From positions 7,089,519 through 7,153,518 of the forward strand of contig NZ_KB911581.1 in the NCBI RefSeq assembly GCF_000383595.1: a stretch of DNA of 64,000 nucleotides. Reading direction: 5' to 3'. Below are positions 1 through 8,817 of this stretch, in pieces; position 1 is the first letter of the stretch, and each line of letters starts with the position of its first letter. The notes beneath the pieces were generated by a model. The model did no database searches. It had not been told where the DNA came from and worked only from the letters and a program-made list of their open reading frames with translations. Source of the DNA: Streptomyces bottropensis ATCC 25435 (GTDB lineage: Bacteria > Actinomycetota > Actinomycetes > Streptomycetales > Streptomycetaceae). A program made the translations under genes and the position numbers.

Positions 1-156
1 ACTCTGCGGCAGGTGCGCGGCCGGGACGACGTGACGGTCGTGTCGGCGCGCTCCCGCTACTGGCCGTTTCTCGCGGAGACCGTCGTGAAGGCGCCGGGAC
101 TGCGTGAGTTCGCCACCTGGAACCTCCTCCTCATCCTCCGGCGGTGTCCACCATGA
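1..156 (+). CDS. C-terminal end of a class I methyltransferase-like protein (5' truncated)
   Basis: Only the last 51 codons are inside the window, open from base 1 to a TGA at 154-156. The visible tail ends WNLLLILRRCPP after an S-R-Y-W-P-F stretch. Tails of this type are what I recall from class I SAM-dependent methyltransferases encoded just upstream of AftD-like genes in Streptomyces, but no SAM-binding motif is in view, so the function is inferred from the tail and the neighbourhood only. The stop overlaps the ATG of the next gene as ATGA, so it belongs to the same operon. A glycosyltransferase would be an alternative. Confidence 0.5.
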   Translation, partial: TLRQVRGRDDVTVVSARSRYWPFLAETVVKAPGLREFATWNLLLILRRCPP

Positions 157-3100
157 CGAGCACGGTCCAGGCTCCACCCCCCGCGCCGGTACGGCCCGCG
201 GGCACGACCGAGGGACCTCCCGAGGGCCCCCGGTCGCGGCGCTGGCTGCTGGGATTCTGGGCCGTGGTGTTCGTCCTGCTGGTCGCCGCCCAACCGGGCC
301 GGCAGACCTTCGACACCAAGCTCGGCGTCACCACCGACCCGTGGCAGTTCGTCTCCGACCTCGGTCAGCTGTGGCACGACCGGGGCGGGTTCGGCGGCAT
401 CCAGGACCAGTACGTCGGATACCTGTGGCCGATGCTGCCGTACTACGGGCTGACCGATCTGGTCGGGCTGCCGGTGTGGCTGGCGGAGCGGCTGTGGCTG
501 TCGCTGATCGTGTCGGTGGCCTTCTGGGGCGCGCTGCGGCTGGCGGAGCGGCTGGGCGTGGGAAGTTCGGCGTCGAGGCTGCTCGCCGCCTCGGCCTACG
601 CGCTGTGGCCCGTGTTCACCACCGTCGTCGGGTCGACCTCGGCCGCCGCGCTGCCGGGGGCGTTCCTGCCGTGGGTGCTGCTGCCGCTGACGAACGAGCG
701 GTACAGCGCGCGGGTGGCCGCCCTGCGGTCGGCGCTCGTCATCCCCTTCATGGGCGGGGTCAACGCGTCCGCGACCCTGGCCTCGCTGCTGCCCGTGGGG
801 CTGTATCTGCTCACCCGCAGGCCGGGGCCCCGGCAGCGCGGGCTGATCGCCTGGTGGGTGCCGGGGGTGCTCCTGGCGACCGCGTGGTGGGTGGTCCCGC
901 TGCTGCTGCTCGGCTTCTACGGCGAGAACTTCCTTCCCTACGTGGAGAGTTCGCAGACGACGACGGCCACGATGTCCGCCACCGAGGCGCTGCGCGGCGC
1001 CGGGAACTGGGTGGGCTATCTGAACTTCGGTGAGCCCTGGCTGCCGGCCGGCTGGTCCGTCGCCGCGTCCGTGGTCGTCATCCTGGCGTCGGCGGTGGCC
1101 GCGGGGCTGGGGCTGGCCGGGCTGGCCCGGCGGGACATGCCCGAGCGCCGGTGGCTGGTGCTGACCGTGCTGGTGGTCGCGCTGTTCACCCTGGCCGGGT
1201 ACGGCGGCGCGTTCGGGGCGCCCTTCCACGGGGTGGTCCAGGACTGGCTGAACGGGGGCCTCGTGCCCTTCCGGAACATCTACAAGTTCCAGACGGGGCT
1301 GGCTCTCGCGCTCGTCCTCGGGCTCGCGCACCTGGTGGGCGTGGCCGCTCGGGCGCAGGGGGCCCGGCGGGTGCGGGGGCGGCGGTTCGCGCCGCTGGTC
1401 GCGGCCTTCCTGGTCGTACCGGGACTGCTGTGGCCGTACCTCAACGGGTCGGTCCTGCAACCGGGTTCGTTCCAGGAGCTGCCCAAGTACTGGCAGGCGA
1501 CGGCGAACTGGCTGGAGAAGTACTCCCCGGACTCCCGCGCACTGGTCGTACCGGCCACCGCGCACGGCATCCACACCTGGGGCACCACCGTCGACCAGCC
1601 CCTCGACGTCCTCGCCGACTCCCGCTGGGCACAGCGCGACTACGTCCCCTTCGGCACCCCCGGCAACCGGCGCGCCATGGACGCCGTCGAGCAGGCACTG
1701 CTGACCGGGGGCGAAGTCCCCGGTCTGGGCGACTACTTGAGCCGTGCGGGCCTGTACTACGTCGTCGTACGCAACGACCTGGACCCCGACCAGATCGGCG
1801 CGGTGCCGACGGCGACCGTGAAGCGGACCCTTGAGCAGTCCGGGTACGAGCGGGTGACCGGGCTCGGGCCGGTGATGACCGGCGGACGGATCGCCGAGGG
1901 CACCCCGATGCAGGTCGAGGGCCTGTACGCGCGACAGCGGGCCGTGGAGATCTACCGCCCGGCCGAGGACGTGCCGCGCCCCGGGCAGGCCGGGCTGAAG
2001 GCGATCGCCGACACGGCCGTCGTCTCCGGCGGCCCCGAGTCGCTGCTGCCGCTGGCCGCCGACCCGGAGCTGCGCGACCGTGCCACCGTGCTGACCGGCG
2101 ACAACCACCCCGGGCTCGGTACGCCGGCCGTGCAGGTGGTCGGTGACGGGCTGCGCCGCGCGGACACCCGCTTCGGCCTGGTCAACGCCAACACGTCGTA
2201 CACGTACACGGCGAACGAGCGGAATCCGAGCGGGAGCGTGCAGGACCCCGGTGCGCAGCCGAAGCAGATCCTGCCGGTGTCGGGTCTCGACCACCAGACG
2301 GTGGCCGAGCTGCGGGGCGCCAAGTCGGTGACCGCCTCGACCAGCGGCAACTGGCTGTTCCATCTGCCGCAGTACGACCCGGTGAACGCCTTCGACGGCG
2401 ACCGGGGCACCGCCTGGGCGGAGGGCGCGGCCGGTTCGGCGGACGGGCAGTGGCTGCGGATCGACTTCGACGGCAGCCAGGACATCCCGGCGACCTTCGA
2501 GGTCACACCGCTGCCGCAGGACGGGGTGCGGTCGGCGCCGACCCGGATCGAGGTGGAGACCGAGCGGGGCTCACGCTCCACGAACCTCCAGGCCGACGGC
2601 TCCACCCAGACGGTCGACGCCGCTCCCGGCGACACGAATTGGCTGAAGATCACGATCCTCGACTCGGCGGAGCGGCACACCGGGCTCGTCGGCGCCGGCT
2701 TCTCCGAGATCGACCTGCCCGGCGTCAAGGTCACCCGGATGCTGCGGCTGCCCACGGACGCCCAGGACCCCGACGGCACGGCCGCCTCCGCCGAGATGGT
2801 CTCGCTGCGGCGGGCCGCCGACCCGACCGGCCTCTCCCCCACGGGCACGGAACCGGGGCTGCACCGCACCTTCGGCACCAGCACGGCGGGGACGTACGAG
2901 GTGAAGGCCACGGCCGTCCCCGTGCCGGGCGACGAACTCGACAAGCTGCTCTACAAGGCCGCCCCCGAGCAGCAGAGCCAGATCAAGGCGAGCGCGGAGT
3001 CCACGGCCTCCCTCGGGGCCGGGCTCTCGCCGCGCAACCTGACCGACGGCGACCTGACCACGGCGTGGATCGCGGGCGACGACCCCACGATCCACCTCGC

Positions 3101-4577
3101 CTGGGGCGACAAGTGGCCGGTCGGCTCGCTCGTCCTGGCCCCGGCGGGCGGCCTGTCGGCCCGGCCGACCCAGGTCGAGATCAGCTCCCCGGACGGTGCC
3201 GCCATCGCCGGTGTCGACGAGAACGGCTGGGTCCGCTTCGACCCGATCACCACCGACCGGCTCGACATCACCGTCACCGAGACGGCCCCGCTGACCGTCC
3301 ACAACCCCGTCGCCGACGACGACCTGCAGCTTCCGGTCGGCCTCACGGAGGCGTACGTCCCGGCCCTGGACCAGTTCCGCACCCCGCGGCCCGCCCCGAC
3401 CCGGGAGTTCGAGCTGGGTTGCGGCGAGGGTCCGTCGGTCGAGGTCGACGGGACGCTGTACGAGACGAGCGCGCGGGGGACGGTACGGGACCTCACGGAG
3501 CGGCGGCCGGTCGACCTGACGCTCTGCCGGGACGGCAGTGCGCAGGGCGCGCTGGAACTCGGCGCGGACGACCGGCACACCTTCGAGTCCGAGGACACGG
3601 GCGCGCTGGCCGTCACCACCGTGACCCTCACCCGGGGCACGATCGCCGAACCCGCCGTCAGTGGACGGGAGTTGGGCATACGCGACTGGCTCGGCGACCG
3701 CCGCGAGGTCACCGTCGGCGACGGCGCGGCCTCCTACCTGACGACGTACGAGAACTTCAACGACGGCTGGAAGGCCACGCTGGGCGGCCGTGAGCTGACC
3801 CCCGTGCGGCTCGACGGCTGGCAGCAGGGCTGGCGCGTCCCCGGCGGCGCGGGCGGCACCGTCAAGCTGTCGTTCGAGCCGTCCGTGACGTACGAGGCCG
3901 GGTTGATCGGCGCCGGTGTGGGCCTCGCGGCCCTGATCGGGCTGGCCCTGTGGCGCCGCCAGGAGCCCAACCCGCACGCGCCCCAGCCGGCGCCGCCGGG
4001 GCCCGGCCTCTGGCTCGGCACGGTCGCCCTCACCCTGGTCGGCATCGTCGTCGCGGGCTTCCTCGGCCTCCTCGTCCCGCTCCTGGCCCTGCTGGCCTGG
4101 AAGCGGCACACCCTGCTCGTCCCGATCGCCTTCCTCGCTCTGGTCGGCGCCGGTGTCGCCGCCGCGTTCGGAGCGGGGGAGCCGGTCGCGGCGGGTGAGG
4201 GCGCGTTCGGTCACCTCGCCCAACTCCTCGCGCTGACCGGCCTGTTCGCGGCGCTGGTGAGTGTGGGGGCCGGGGTGGAGGCCGGCCCCGGACGGCCCGG
4301 CACGACACGGCGGTTCGCGCTGCCGCCGGGGGCACAGGCGCCGACGGAGCCGTTGCCGCAGCGCAGGCGGGTGGACCGGACGCTGAACGGCGGGCCAGGA
4401 GGCGCGGGCGACGGTTCCGTGGCCGGTCCGACGGTCTCGGCGCGCGGACCGGGCTCCCCGCAGGGCGAGCCGGACACCCCGACCCGGCGCATCGCGTTCA
4501 CCAAGCCGAGGCCCCGGACGCCGGAGGACGGCGGCCCCGCGGGAAGCGGCGGTACCGGTAAGGGGGAGCCCGGATGA
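153..4577 (+). CDS. AftD-like alpha-(1->3)-arabinofuranosyltransferase family membrane protein (DUF3367)
   Basis: A 1474-residue integral membrane protein. The N-terminal ~430 residues hold many hydrophobic segments and the GT-C style loop with acidic and aromatic residues after the first segment (TFDTKLGVTTDPWQF, then LYWPM-like text), as in mycobacterial AftD, which adds arabinofuranose to cell-wall arabinan using decaprenyl-phosphoryl arabinose. The middle (~760-1090) contains two discoidin/F5-8C-like beta modules of the carbohydrate-binding type, each with a D-G-D-x-x-T-A-W motif. Four more membrane segments lie near 1250-1390, followed by a Pro/Gly-rich cytoplasmic tail. A GTG at 144 is an alternative start; 153 is chosen because it makes an ATGA overlap with the preceding stop. 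The next gene also starts inside this stop codon. Streptomyces lack arabinogalactan of the mycobacterial kind, so the true acceptor is unknown. Confidence 0.85.
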   Translation: MTSTVQAPPPAPVRPAGTTEGPPEGPRSRRWLLGFWAVVFVLLVAAQPGRQTFDTKLGVTTDPWQFVSDLGQLWHDRGGFGGIQDQYVGYLWPMLPYYGLTDLVGLPVWLAERLWLSLIVSVAFWGALRLAERLGVGSSASRLLAASAYALWPVFTTVVGSTSAAALPGAFLPWVLLPLTNERYSARVAALRSALVIPFMGGVNASATLASLLPVGLYLLTRRPGPRQRGLIAWWVPGVLLATAWWVVPLLLLGFYGENFLPYVESSQTTTATMSATEALRGAGNWVGYLNFGEPWLPAGWSVAASVVVILASAVAAGLGLAGLARRDMPERRWLVLTVLVVALFTLAGYGGAFGAPFHGVVQDWLNGGLVPFRNIYKFQTGLALALVLGLAHLVGVAARAQGARRVRGRRFAPLVAAFLVVPGLLWPYLNGSVLQPGSFQELPKYWQATANWLEKYSPDSRALVVPATAHGIHTWGTTVDQPLDVLADSRWAQRDYVPFGTPGNRRAMDAVEQALLTGGEVPGLGDYLSRAGLYYVVVRNDLDPDQIGAVPTATVKRTLEQSGYERVTGLGPVMTGGRIAEGTPMQVEGLYARQRAVEIYRPAEDVPRPGQAGLKAIADTAVVSGGPESLLPLAADPELRDRATVLTGDNHPGLGTPAVQVVGDGLRRADTRFGLVNANTSYTYTANERNPSGSVQDPGAQPKQILPVSGLDHQTVAELRGAKSVTASTSGNWLFHLPQYDPVNAFDGDRGTAWAEGAAGSADGQWLRIDFDGSQDIPATFEVTPLPQDGVRSAPTRIEVETERGSRSTNLQADGSTQTVDAAPGDTNWLKITILDSAERHTGLVGAGFSEIDLPGVKVTRMLRLPTDAQDPDGTAASAEMVSLRRAADPTGLSPTGTEPGLHRTFGTSTAGTYEVKATAVPVPGDELDKLLYKAAPEQQSQIKASAESTASLGAGLSPRNLTDGDLTTAWIAGDDPTIHLAWGDKWPVGSLVLAPAGGLSARPTQVEISSPDGAAIAGVDENGWVRFDPITTDRLDITVTETAPLTVHNPVADDDLQLPVGLTEAYVPALDQFRTPRPAPTREFELGCGEGPSVEVDGTLYETSARGTVRDLTERRPVDLTLCRDGSAQGALELGADDRHTFESEDTGALAVTTVTLTRGTIAEPAVSGRELGIRDWLGDRREVTVGDGAASYLTTYENFNDGWKATLGGRELTPVRLDGWQQGWRVPGGAGGTVKLSFEPSVTYEAGLIGAGVGLAALIGLALWRRQEPNPHAPQPAPPGPGLWLGTVALTLVGIVVAGFLGLLVPLLALLAWKRHTLLVPIAFLALVGAGVAAAFGAGEPVAAGEGAFGHLAQLLALTGLFAALVSVGAGVEAGPGRPGTTRRFALPPGAQAPTEPLPQRRRVDRTLNGGPGGAGDGSVAGPTVSARGPGSPQGEPDTPTRRIAFTKPRPRTPEDGGPAGSGGTGKGEPG

Positions 4578-6022
4578 CGACGCTGGACCACCCCGCGCGG
4601 GACGACGCCGCCCCCGGCCCCGTCCGCATCCCCTTCCCGGTGGTCGACGAGGTGTCCCGGCACTGCGCCCAGGAGGAGGAACCCGAGACCGTCCACATCG
4701 AGGTCCACCTTCCCGGCCGGCTCGACCCCGACCGGCTGCGCACGGCCTTCGTCACCGCCCTGCGGGCCCACCCCCGCATCCTCATGCGGGAGGCGCCGGG
4801 GCGCTGGTACAGGCGCCGCTACGAGTGGGAGCTGACCGAGGGGCCGGACGTCGAGGTGGTGGCCTTCCCGCCCGCCGGCCCGCACGCGCTGCGGGACGCG
4901 CGGACCAGGGCCCTGGTCGAGGCGCCCCCGCTGACGCTGTCGCCGCCGATCCGCCTGGAGGTGGTGGAGGGAGCGGGGCCCGCGGTGGGAAGCGAGGCGA
5001 GCGACGCGGTCGGCCTCACGCCGGGCGGTCGGGCCGGCGGGGCGACGGCGCCCCGGTCCGCCGAGCGGCAGAACCCCCGTCCGGCGGCCCCCGGCCCCGG
5101 ACGCCCGAAAGGCACGGTCCTCTTCCTCACCATCAACCACACCGCACTCGACGGCCCGGCCTGCCTCCGCATCCTGGCCACCGCCGCCCAGCTCTACGGC
5201 GGCGAGGACAACGCCCCCACGGCCCCGCCCGTCCGCCCCGCCCCCGCCCCCGACGAACCGGCCCCGCCCGAGGCGGACACCCCCTCCCCCTGGGCCCGGC
5301 CCGCCCGCGTCGCCGCCGGCACCCCCGAACCCTCACCCGGCAACGGCCTGCTCGTCACCGAACTGCCCGTGCCCCGCCGCCCCAAGGGCGCCCCCTACAC
5401 CGTGAACGACCAGCTCATGGTCACCACCGCCCTGACGCTCGCCCACTGGAACCGGGAACACGGCGCCCACCCCCGCCCCCTGCGCATCACCATGCCCGTG
5501 GACGACCGGCCGAGGGACACGGACATGGCGATCGGCAACGGCACCCGTCTGGTCGAAGTCGCCTTCCACCCCGCCGAGTTGCGCACCGATCACACTCCGC
5601 TGCCCGTGCTCCTGCGCCGCACGGCCGAACGCACCCGCGCCCTGAAGTCGCTCCCCCGGCCCCAACTCGGCCACGGCGCCTCGCTGTTGACGGCTCCGGT
5701 GGTCCCCGTCTCCTGGCGGGCGGCCGTCACCCGGGGCCTGCGCAGAGCCGCGGCCCCCTGGACGTCGACCACCCTGCTCAGCAACATCGGCCGCATCCCC
5801 TACGCGCTGGACTTCGGCGAGGAGGCCGGACGCGCGCACGCCGTGTGGTTCTCGGCCCCGGCCCGCATGCCGCGCGGCCTCACCGTCACGACCGCCTCCA
5901 CGGCGGGCCGCCTGCATGTGGCCCTGCGCTGGTCCCGCGCCCTGCTCAGCCACGGTGACGGAGCCCACCTCCGGGACCTCTTCGAGCACTATCTGCACAC
6001 GACGGAAGAGGAGACCCGTTGA
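4574..6022 (+). CDS. Condensation-domain-like acyltransferase
   Basis: A 482-residue protein of the chloramphenicol acetyltransferase/condensation superfamily. The core sequence N-H-T-A-L-D-G near residue 190 corresponds to the HHxxxDG active-site motif: the catalytic second His is kept and the first is Asn. The fold halves are visible: an N-terminal half beginning with IPFPVVDEVSRH and a C-terminal half with a L-L-S-N-I-G-R-I-P stretch, like the latch strand of PapA-type acyltransferases. A low-complexity insertion (~135-180) precedes the active site. Such stand-alone enzymes transfer acyl groups to hydroxyls of glycolipids or secondary metabolites. The ATG sits in the stop codon of the AftD-like gene, so it probably acts on the same envelope product, for instance acylating a sugar. 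Confidence 0.7.
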   Translation: MTTLDHPARDDAAPGPVRIPFPVVDEVSRHCAQEEEPETVHIEVHLPGRLDPDRLRTAFVTALRAHPRILMREAPGRWYRRRYEWELTEGPDVEVVAFPPAGPHALRDARTRALVEAPPLTLSPPIRLEVVEGAGPAVGSEASDAVGLTPGGRAGGATAPRSAERQNPRPAAPGPGRPKGTVLFLTINHTALDGPACLRILATAAQLYGGEDNAPTAPPVRPAPAPDEPAPPEADTPSPWARPARVAAGTPEPSPGNGLLVTELPVPRRPKGAPYTVNDQLMVTTALTLAHWNREHGAHPRPLRITMPVDDRPRDTDMAIGNGTRLVEVAFHPAELRTDHTPLPVLLRRTAERTRALKSLPRPQLGHGASLLTAPVVPVSWRAAVTRGLRRAAAPWTSTTLLSNIGRIPYALDFGEEAGRAHAVWFSAPARMPRGLTVTTASTAGRLHVALRWSRALLSHGDGAHLRDLFEHYLHTTEEETR

Positions 6023-6780
6023 CGCCGGCCACCTCGCCCACCTCCACGTCGACCGAGCCGCCCGCGCGGGGCCTGCGGGACTTCTACGAGGACCCCTCCG
6101 TCCCCGTCGCCTCCGGCACCCCCCGCAGCCTCGCCCAGGCCCGCATGCTGGCCGCCGCCCTCGGCCCGGCGGCCACGACGGGCCCCCGTACCGTCCTCGA
6201 CATCGGCTGCGGCGACGGCACCGCCGCCGCCACCGCCGCCCCCCTCCTCGCCGGACACCGCGTCATCGGGGTCGACTGGTCCCAGGACGCCCTCAGGCGG
6301 GCCCGCACCCGCATCCCGTACGCGATCCGCGGCGAACTCACCGACGGGGGGCTGCCGTTGCGGGCGGAGTCCGCCGACGCCGTCCTGTTCAGCGAGGTCA
6401 TCGAGCACCTGGTCGACCCGGACGCGGCCCTCGACGAGATCCGCCGCGTCCTGCGCCCCGGCGGCCATCTGATGCTGTCGACACCCAATCTCGCCGCCTG
6501 GTACAACCGCGCCCTGCTGCTGGCGGGCGTCCAGCCGGTGTTCTCGGAGGTGAGCCTGCGCGGCATCCACGGCCGCCCGGGGAAGGAGGTCGTGGGCCAT
6601 CTGCGGCTCTACACCGCCCGCGCGCTGCGGGAGTTCGTGGCCGCGTCCGGCTTCGAGGTCGTCCGGCTGCGCGGGGCGCCCTTCCACGGCGTACCGCGCC
6701 CGCTGCGGCCACTGGACCGCCTGGCCTGCGCCGCCCCCTCGGTGGCGTCGATCCTGCTGCTGCATGCCCGAAGGACGTAG
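6019..6780 (+). CDS. Class I SAM-dependent methyltransferase
   Basis: A 253-residue methyltransferase. Motif I is clear (VLDIGCGDG, near residues 58-66), followed by the acidic residue after strand 2 (VIGVDWS), the post-motif (DAVLFSEVIEHL) and a C-terminal L-R-P-G-G-H-L-M-L-S-T-P-N motif typical of Methyltransf_11/ubiE-like enzymes. It starts with TTG, overlapping the previous TGA as TTGA, with GAGGAG a few bases upstream. This continues the translationally coupled chain of envelope-glycan genes, so O-methylation of a sugar or lipid carrier is the likely job; the substrate cannot be read from the sequence. Confidence 0.85.
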   Translation: MTPATSPTSTSTEPPARGLRDFYEDPSVPVASGTPRSLAQARMLAAALGPAATTGPRTVLDIGCGDGTAAATAAPLLAGHRVIGVDWSQDALRRARTRIPYAIRGELTDGGLPLRAESADAVLFSEVIEHLVDPDAALDEIRRVLRPGGHLMLSTPNLAAWYNRALLLAGVQPVFSEVSLRGIHGRPGKEVVGHLRLYTARALREFVAASGFEVVRLRGAPFHGVPRPLRPLDRLACAAPSVASILLLHARRT

Positions 6781-6783
6781 GCG

Positions 6784-7833
6784 ATGTGGTGGGGAGTGGC
6801 CGCGGCCCTGTTGGCGAACGCGCTGTACAGCACCGGGTTCGTCCTGGAGAAACGGGCGCTCACCGCCATGCCGCCGGTGTCGGTCCGCGCACCGGTGAAG
6901 CTGCTGCGGCAGGTCGTCGGCAGTCCGCTGTGGATCGCCGGCTCGCTGTCGCTGGCCGCCGGGTTCGCCGCCCAGCTCGCCGTGTACCGGACCCTGCCGA
7001 TCGCCGCCGCCCAGGGCATCTTCGTGTCGGGGCTGGTCCTGCTGGTCCTGCTCTCGGCGCGGCTGCTCGGCGAGCGGACCACGGGCCGGGAGCGGTACGC
7101 CCTCGGGGCCATCCTCGCCGCGCTGCTGATGGTGGTGCTGTCGCTGGACGAGGGCTCCGACACCGTCGGCCGCGGGGCGCCGTACGCGCTGGTCCTGACG
7201 ATCTGCCTGCCCGCCCTCGCGGCCGGGGTGGGGCTGTACCGGTCCGCCGAACGGCGCGCCCGGCACCGGCACCGGCTGCCCACCACGGGCGTCGAGTACG
7301 GCGTGGCCGTGGGCCTGCTGTACGGCGTCAGCTCACTCGCGATCAAGGGCGTGTCGAGCCGTCTGACCACCGGCGGGGCCGGGGACGCGGTGGTCGGCCT
7401 GCTGCGCTCCCCGTACCCGTACCTCCTGCTCGTCACCGGCGCCTTCGGTCTGGTGATGTCGCAGGCGGCGCTGCAGCGCTGCCGGGCCTCGCTGATCGTG
7501 CCGGTCTGTACGACGGTGACCTCGCTGTTCACGGCGGTGCTCGGCACGCTGTCGTTCGGCGAGTCGCTGCCCGACGATCCCCTGCGGCTGACCCTGCGCC
7601 TGTCCGGCACGGTGCTGGCGGTCGCGGTACTGCTGAGCATGCCCAAGCACGACGCCCCGGCGCCCCCGGCGCCCCGACCCCCGGTACCGGCCAAGGAGCT
7701 GACCTCCCATGAACCCCGACGACCCGTTGCTCCGGATCCTGGCGTGCCCGCTGGACAAGGGGCCGCTGCACCTGGTGGTCCACGAGGAGGAGAAGCGGCC
7801 CGGGACCACGACCACCGAGGCCCGGGGGTCTGA
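6784..7833 (+). CDS. DMT/EamA-like multi-pass membrane protein
   Basis: A 349-residue protein with about nine or ten hydrophobic segments over residues 1-280, starting MWWGVAAALLANALYSTGFVLEKRA. This is the pattern of the drug/metabolite (EamA, NIPA-like) superfamily, whose members export small metabolites or flip lipid-linked sugars. In this operon a role in moving a lipid-linked intermediate is plausible but inferred. The last membrane segment ends near residue 285 and is followed by a Pro/Ala-rich tail that runs through the start of the next gene in another frame, giving an overlap of 125 bases. The overlap is unusually long and the tail has no recognisable content, so a small frameshift close to the 3' end is possible. 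Confidence 0.75.
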   Translation: MWWGVAAALLANALYSTGFVLEKRALTAMPPVSVRAPVKLLRQVVGSPLWIAGSLSLAAGFAAQLAVYRTLPIAAAQGIFVSGLVLLVLLSARLLGERTTGRERYALGAILAALLMVVLSLDEGSDTVGRGAPYALVLTICLPALAAGVGLYRSAERRARHRHRLPTTGVEYGVAVGLLYGVSSLAIKGVSSRLTTGGAGDAVVGLLRSPYPYLLLVTGAFGLVMSQAALQRCRASLIVPVCTTVTSLFTAVLGTLSFGESLPDDPLRLTLRLSGTVLAVAVLLSMPKHDAPAPPAPRPPVPAKELTSHEPRRPVAPDPGVPAGQGAAAPGGPRGGEAARDHDHRGPGV

Positions 7834-7972
7834 GTCGCTCTACAACCCCCGGCTGCACCGCCGCTACCCGATCGTCGACGGCATTCCGCAGCTGCTTCCG
7901 TCGTCGGGCGAGCAGGTGACCGAGGACGAGCACGAGAAGCTCTCCGCACTGCTGAGGAGGACGGGTTCATGA
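7709..7972 (+). CDS. Trm112-like zinc-ribbon protein
   Basis: An 87-residue protein beginning MNPDDPLLRILACPLDKGPL and containing L-Y-N-P-R-L-H-R-R-Y-P-I-V-D-G-I-P. This is the signature of the Trm112/YcaR family of small partner proteins that stabilise methyltransferases. Only one Cys (C-P-L-D) of the usual zinc pair is kept, as in many bacterial members. AAGGAG lies 12 bases before the ATG at 7709, which supports this start although it lies inside the preceding open frame. The stop overlaps the start of the FkbM methyltransferase (ATGA), which makes that enzyme or the class I methyltransferase at 6019 the natural partner. Confidence 0.8.
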   Translation: MNPDDPLLRILACPLDKGPLHLVVHEEEKRPGTTTTEARGSESLYNPRLHRRYPIVDGIPQLLPSSGEQVTEDEHEKLSALLRRTGS

Positions 7973-8817
7973 CCACACTCGCCGCACGGCTGGCGCCGCT
8001 CCTGCCGGACCGGCTGGTCGCCGCGACCGCACGGCTGCTCTACCCGCGCTTCGAACCGGAGCTGTCCCGGCTCGACGAGCTGTGCCCGCCGGACTGTGGG
8101 ACGGCGGTGGACGTCGGCGGCTGGTACGGCCCCTGGACCCACCGGCTGTCGGGACGGGCCACGCGCGTGGTGACCGTGGAGCCCGCGCCCCGGCTGGCCC
8201 GGCTGCTCGCCGCGTCGGCCCCCGCCAACGTCCGCGTCGTCCAGGCCGCCGCCTCGGACGCCCCGGGCACGGCCCGCCTGTGGCTGCCGTCCGGCGACGA
8301 CGGCGGCCGCGGGGTGTCCTCCCTGGTCCGACGGGACATCCACGCCCGCGCGCTGGACGTCGACTGCGTCACCCTGGACGGGCTCGGCCTGACGGACGTC
8401 GGCTTCGTCAAGATCGACGTCGACGGCAACGAACTGGCCGTGCTGCGCGGCGCGTCGGAGCTTCTGGCCCGGGACCGCCCGGCCCTCTTCGTCGAGCTGG
8501 AGGCCCGTATCCAGCCGATCGCGCCGGTCGTCGACCTCCTGACCGGCCTCGGCTACGCCGGCTGGGTCCTGCCCGCCGGCACCTGGCTCCCCCTCGTCCC
8601 GGCCGCCCTGGAGGCGCACCAGGCACGCACGTCGCACCGGGCGTCCAAGGGGCTGCTCCGGCGGGTCCTGCCGTTCGCCGGGCGGTACGTCAACTCGGTG
8701 CTGTTCCTGCCGGACGGGCGCCGCCCGGGTGAGCGGGCCGGTGGCCGCCGGGCCGCGTCCGGTGCCGTACGCCACGATGGACCCCATGCCCTCCGCGAAG
8801 CGCCCCGGCCCCGATAG
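7969..8817 (+). CDS. FkbM family methyltransferase
   Basis: A 282-residue SAM-dependent methyltransferase of the FkbM type. Visible are the SAM loop (TAVDVGGWYGPWTHRL, residues ~44-60), the acidic strand-2 end (VVTVEPAPRLA) and the characteristic F-V-K-I-D-V-D-G-N-E motif near residue 146, followed by V-L-R-G-A. Members of this family O-methylate sugars and polyketides. It is coupled to the Trm112-like gene by ATGA. The C-terminal 15 or so residues overlap the start of the next gene, so the real end of the fold is probably near residue 255. Confidence 0.85.
   Translation: MTTLAARLAPLLPDRLVAATARLLYPRFEPELSRLDELCPPDCGTAVDVGGWYGPWTHRLSGRATRVVTVEPAPRLARLLAASAPANVRVVQAAASDAPGTARLWLPSGDDGGRGVSSLVRRDIHARALDVDCVTLDGLGLTDVGFVKIDVDGNELAVLRGASELLARDRPALFVELEARIQPIAPVVDLLTGLGYAGWVLPAGTWLPLVPAALEAHQARTSHRASKGLLRRVLPFAGRYVNSVLFLPDGRRPGERAGGRRAASGAVRHDGPHALREAPRPR

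Noticed and set aside
57..2363. A 768-codon open frame antisense to the AftD-like gene
   Set aside because: Composition is that of reversed GC-rich codons; the sense gene has clear membrane and beta-module content.
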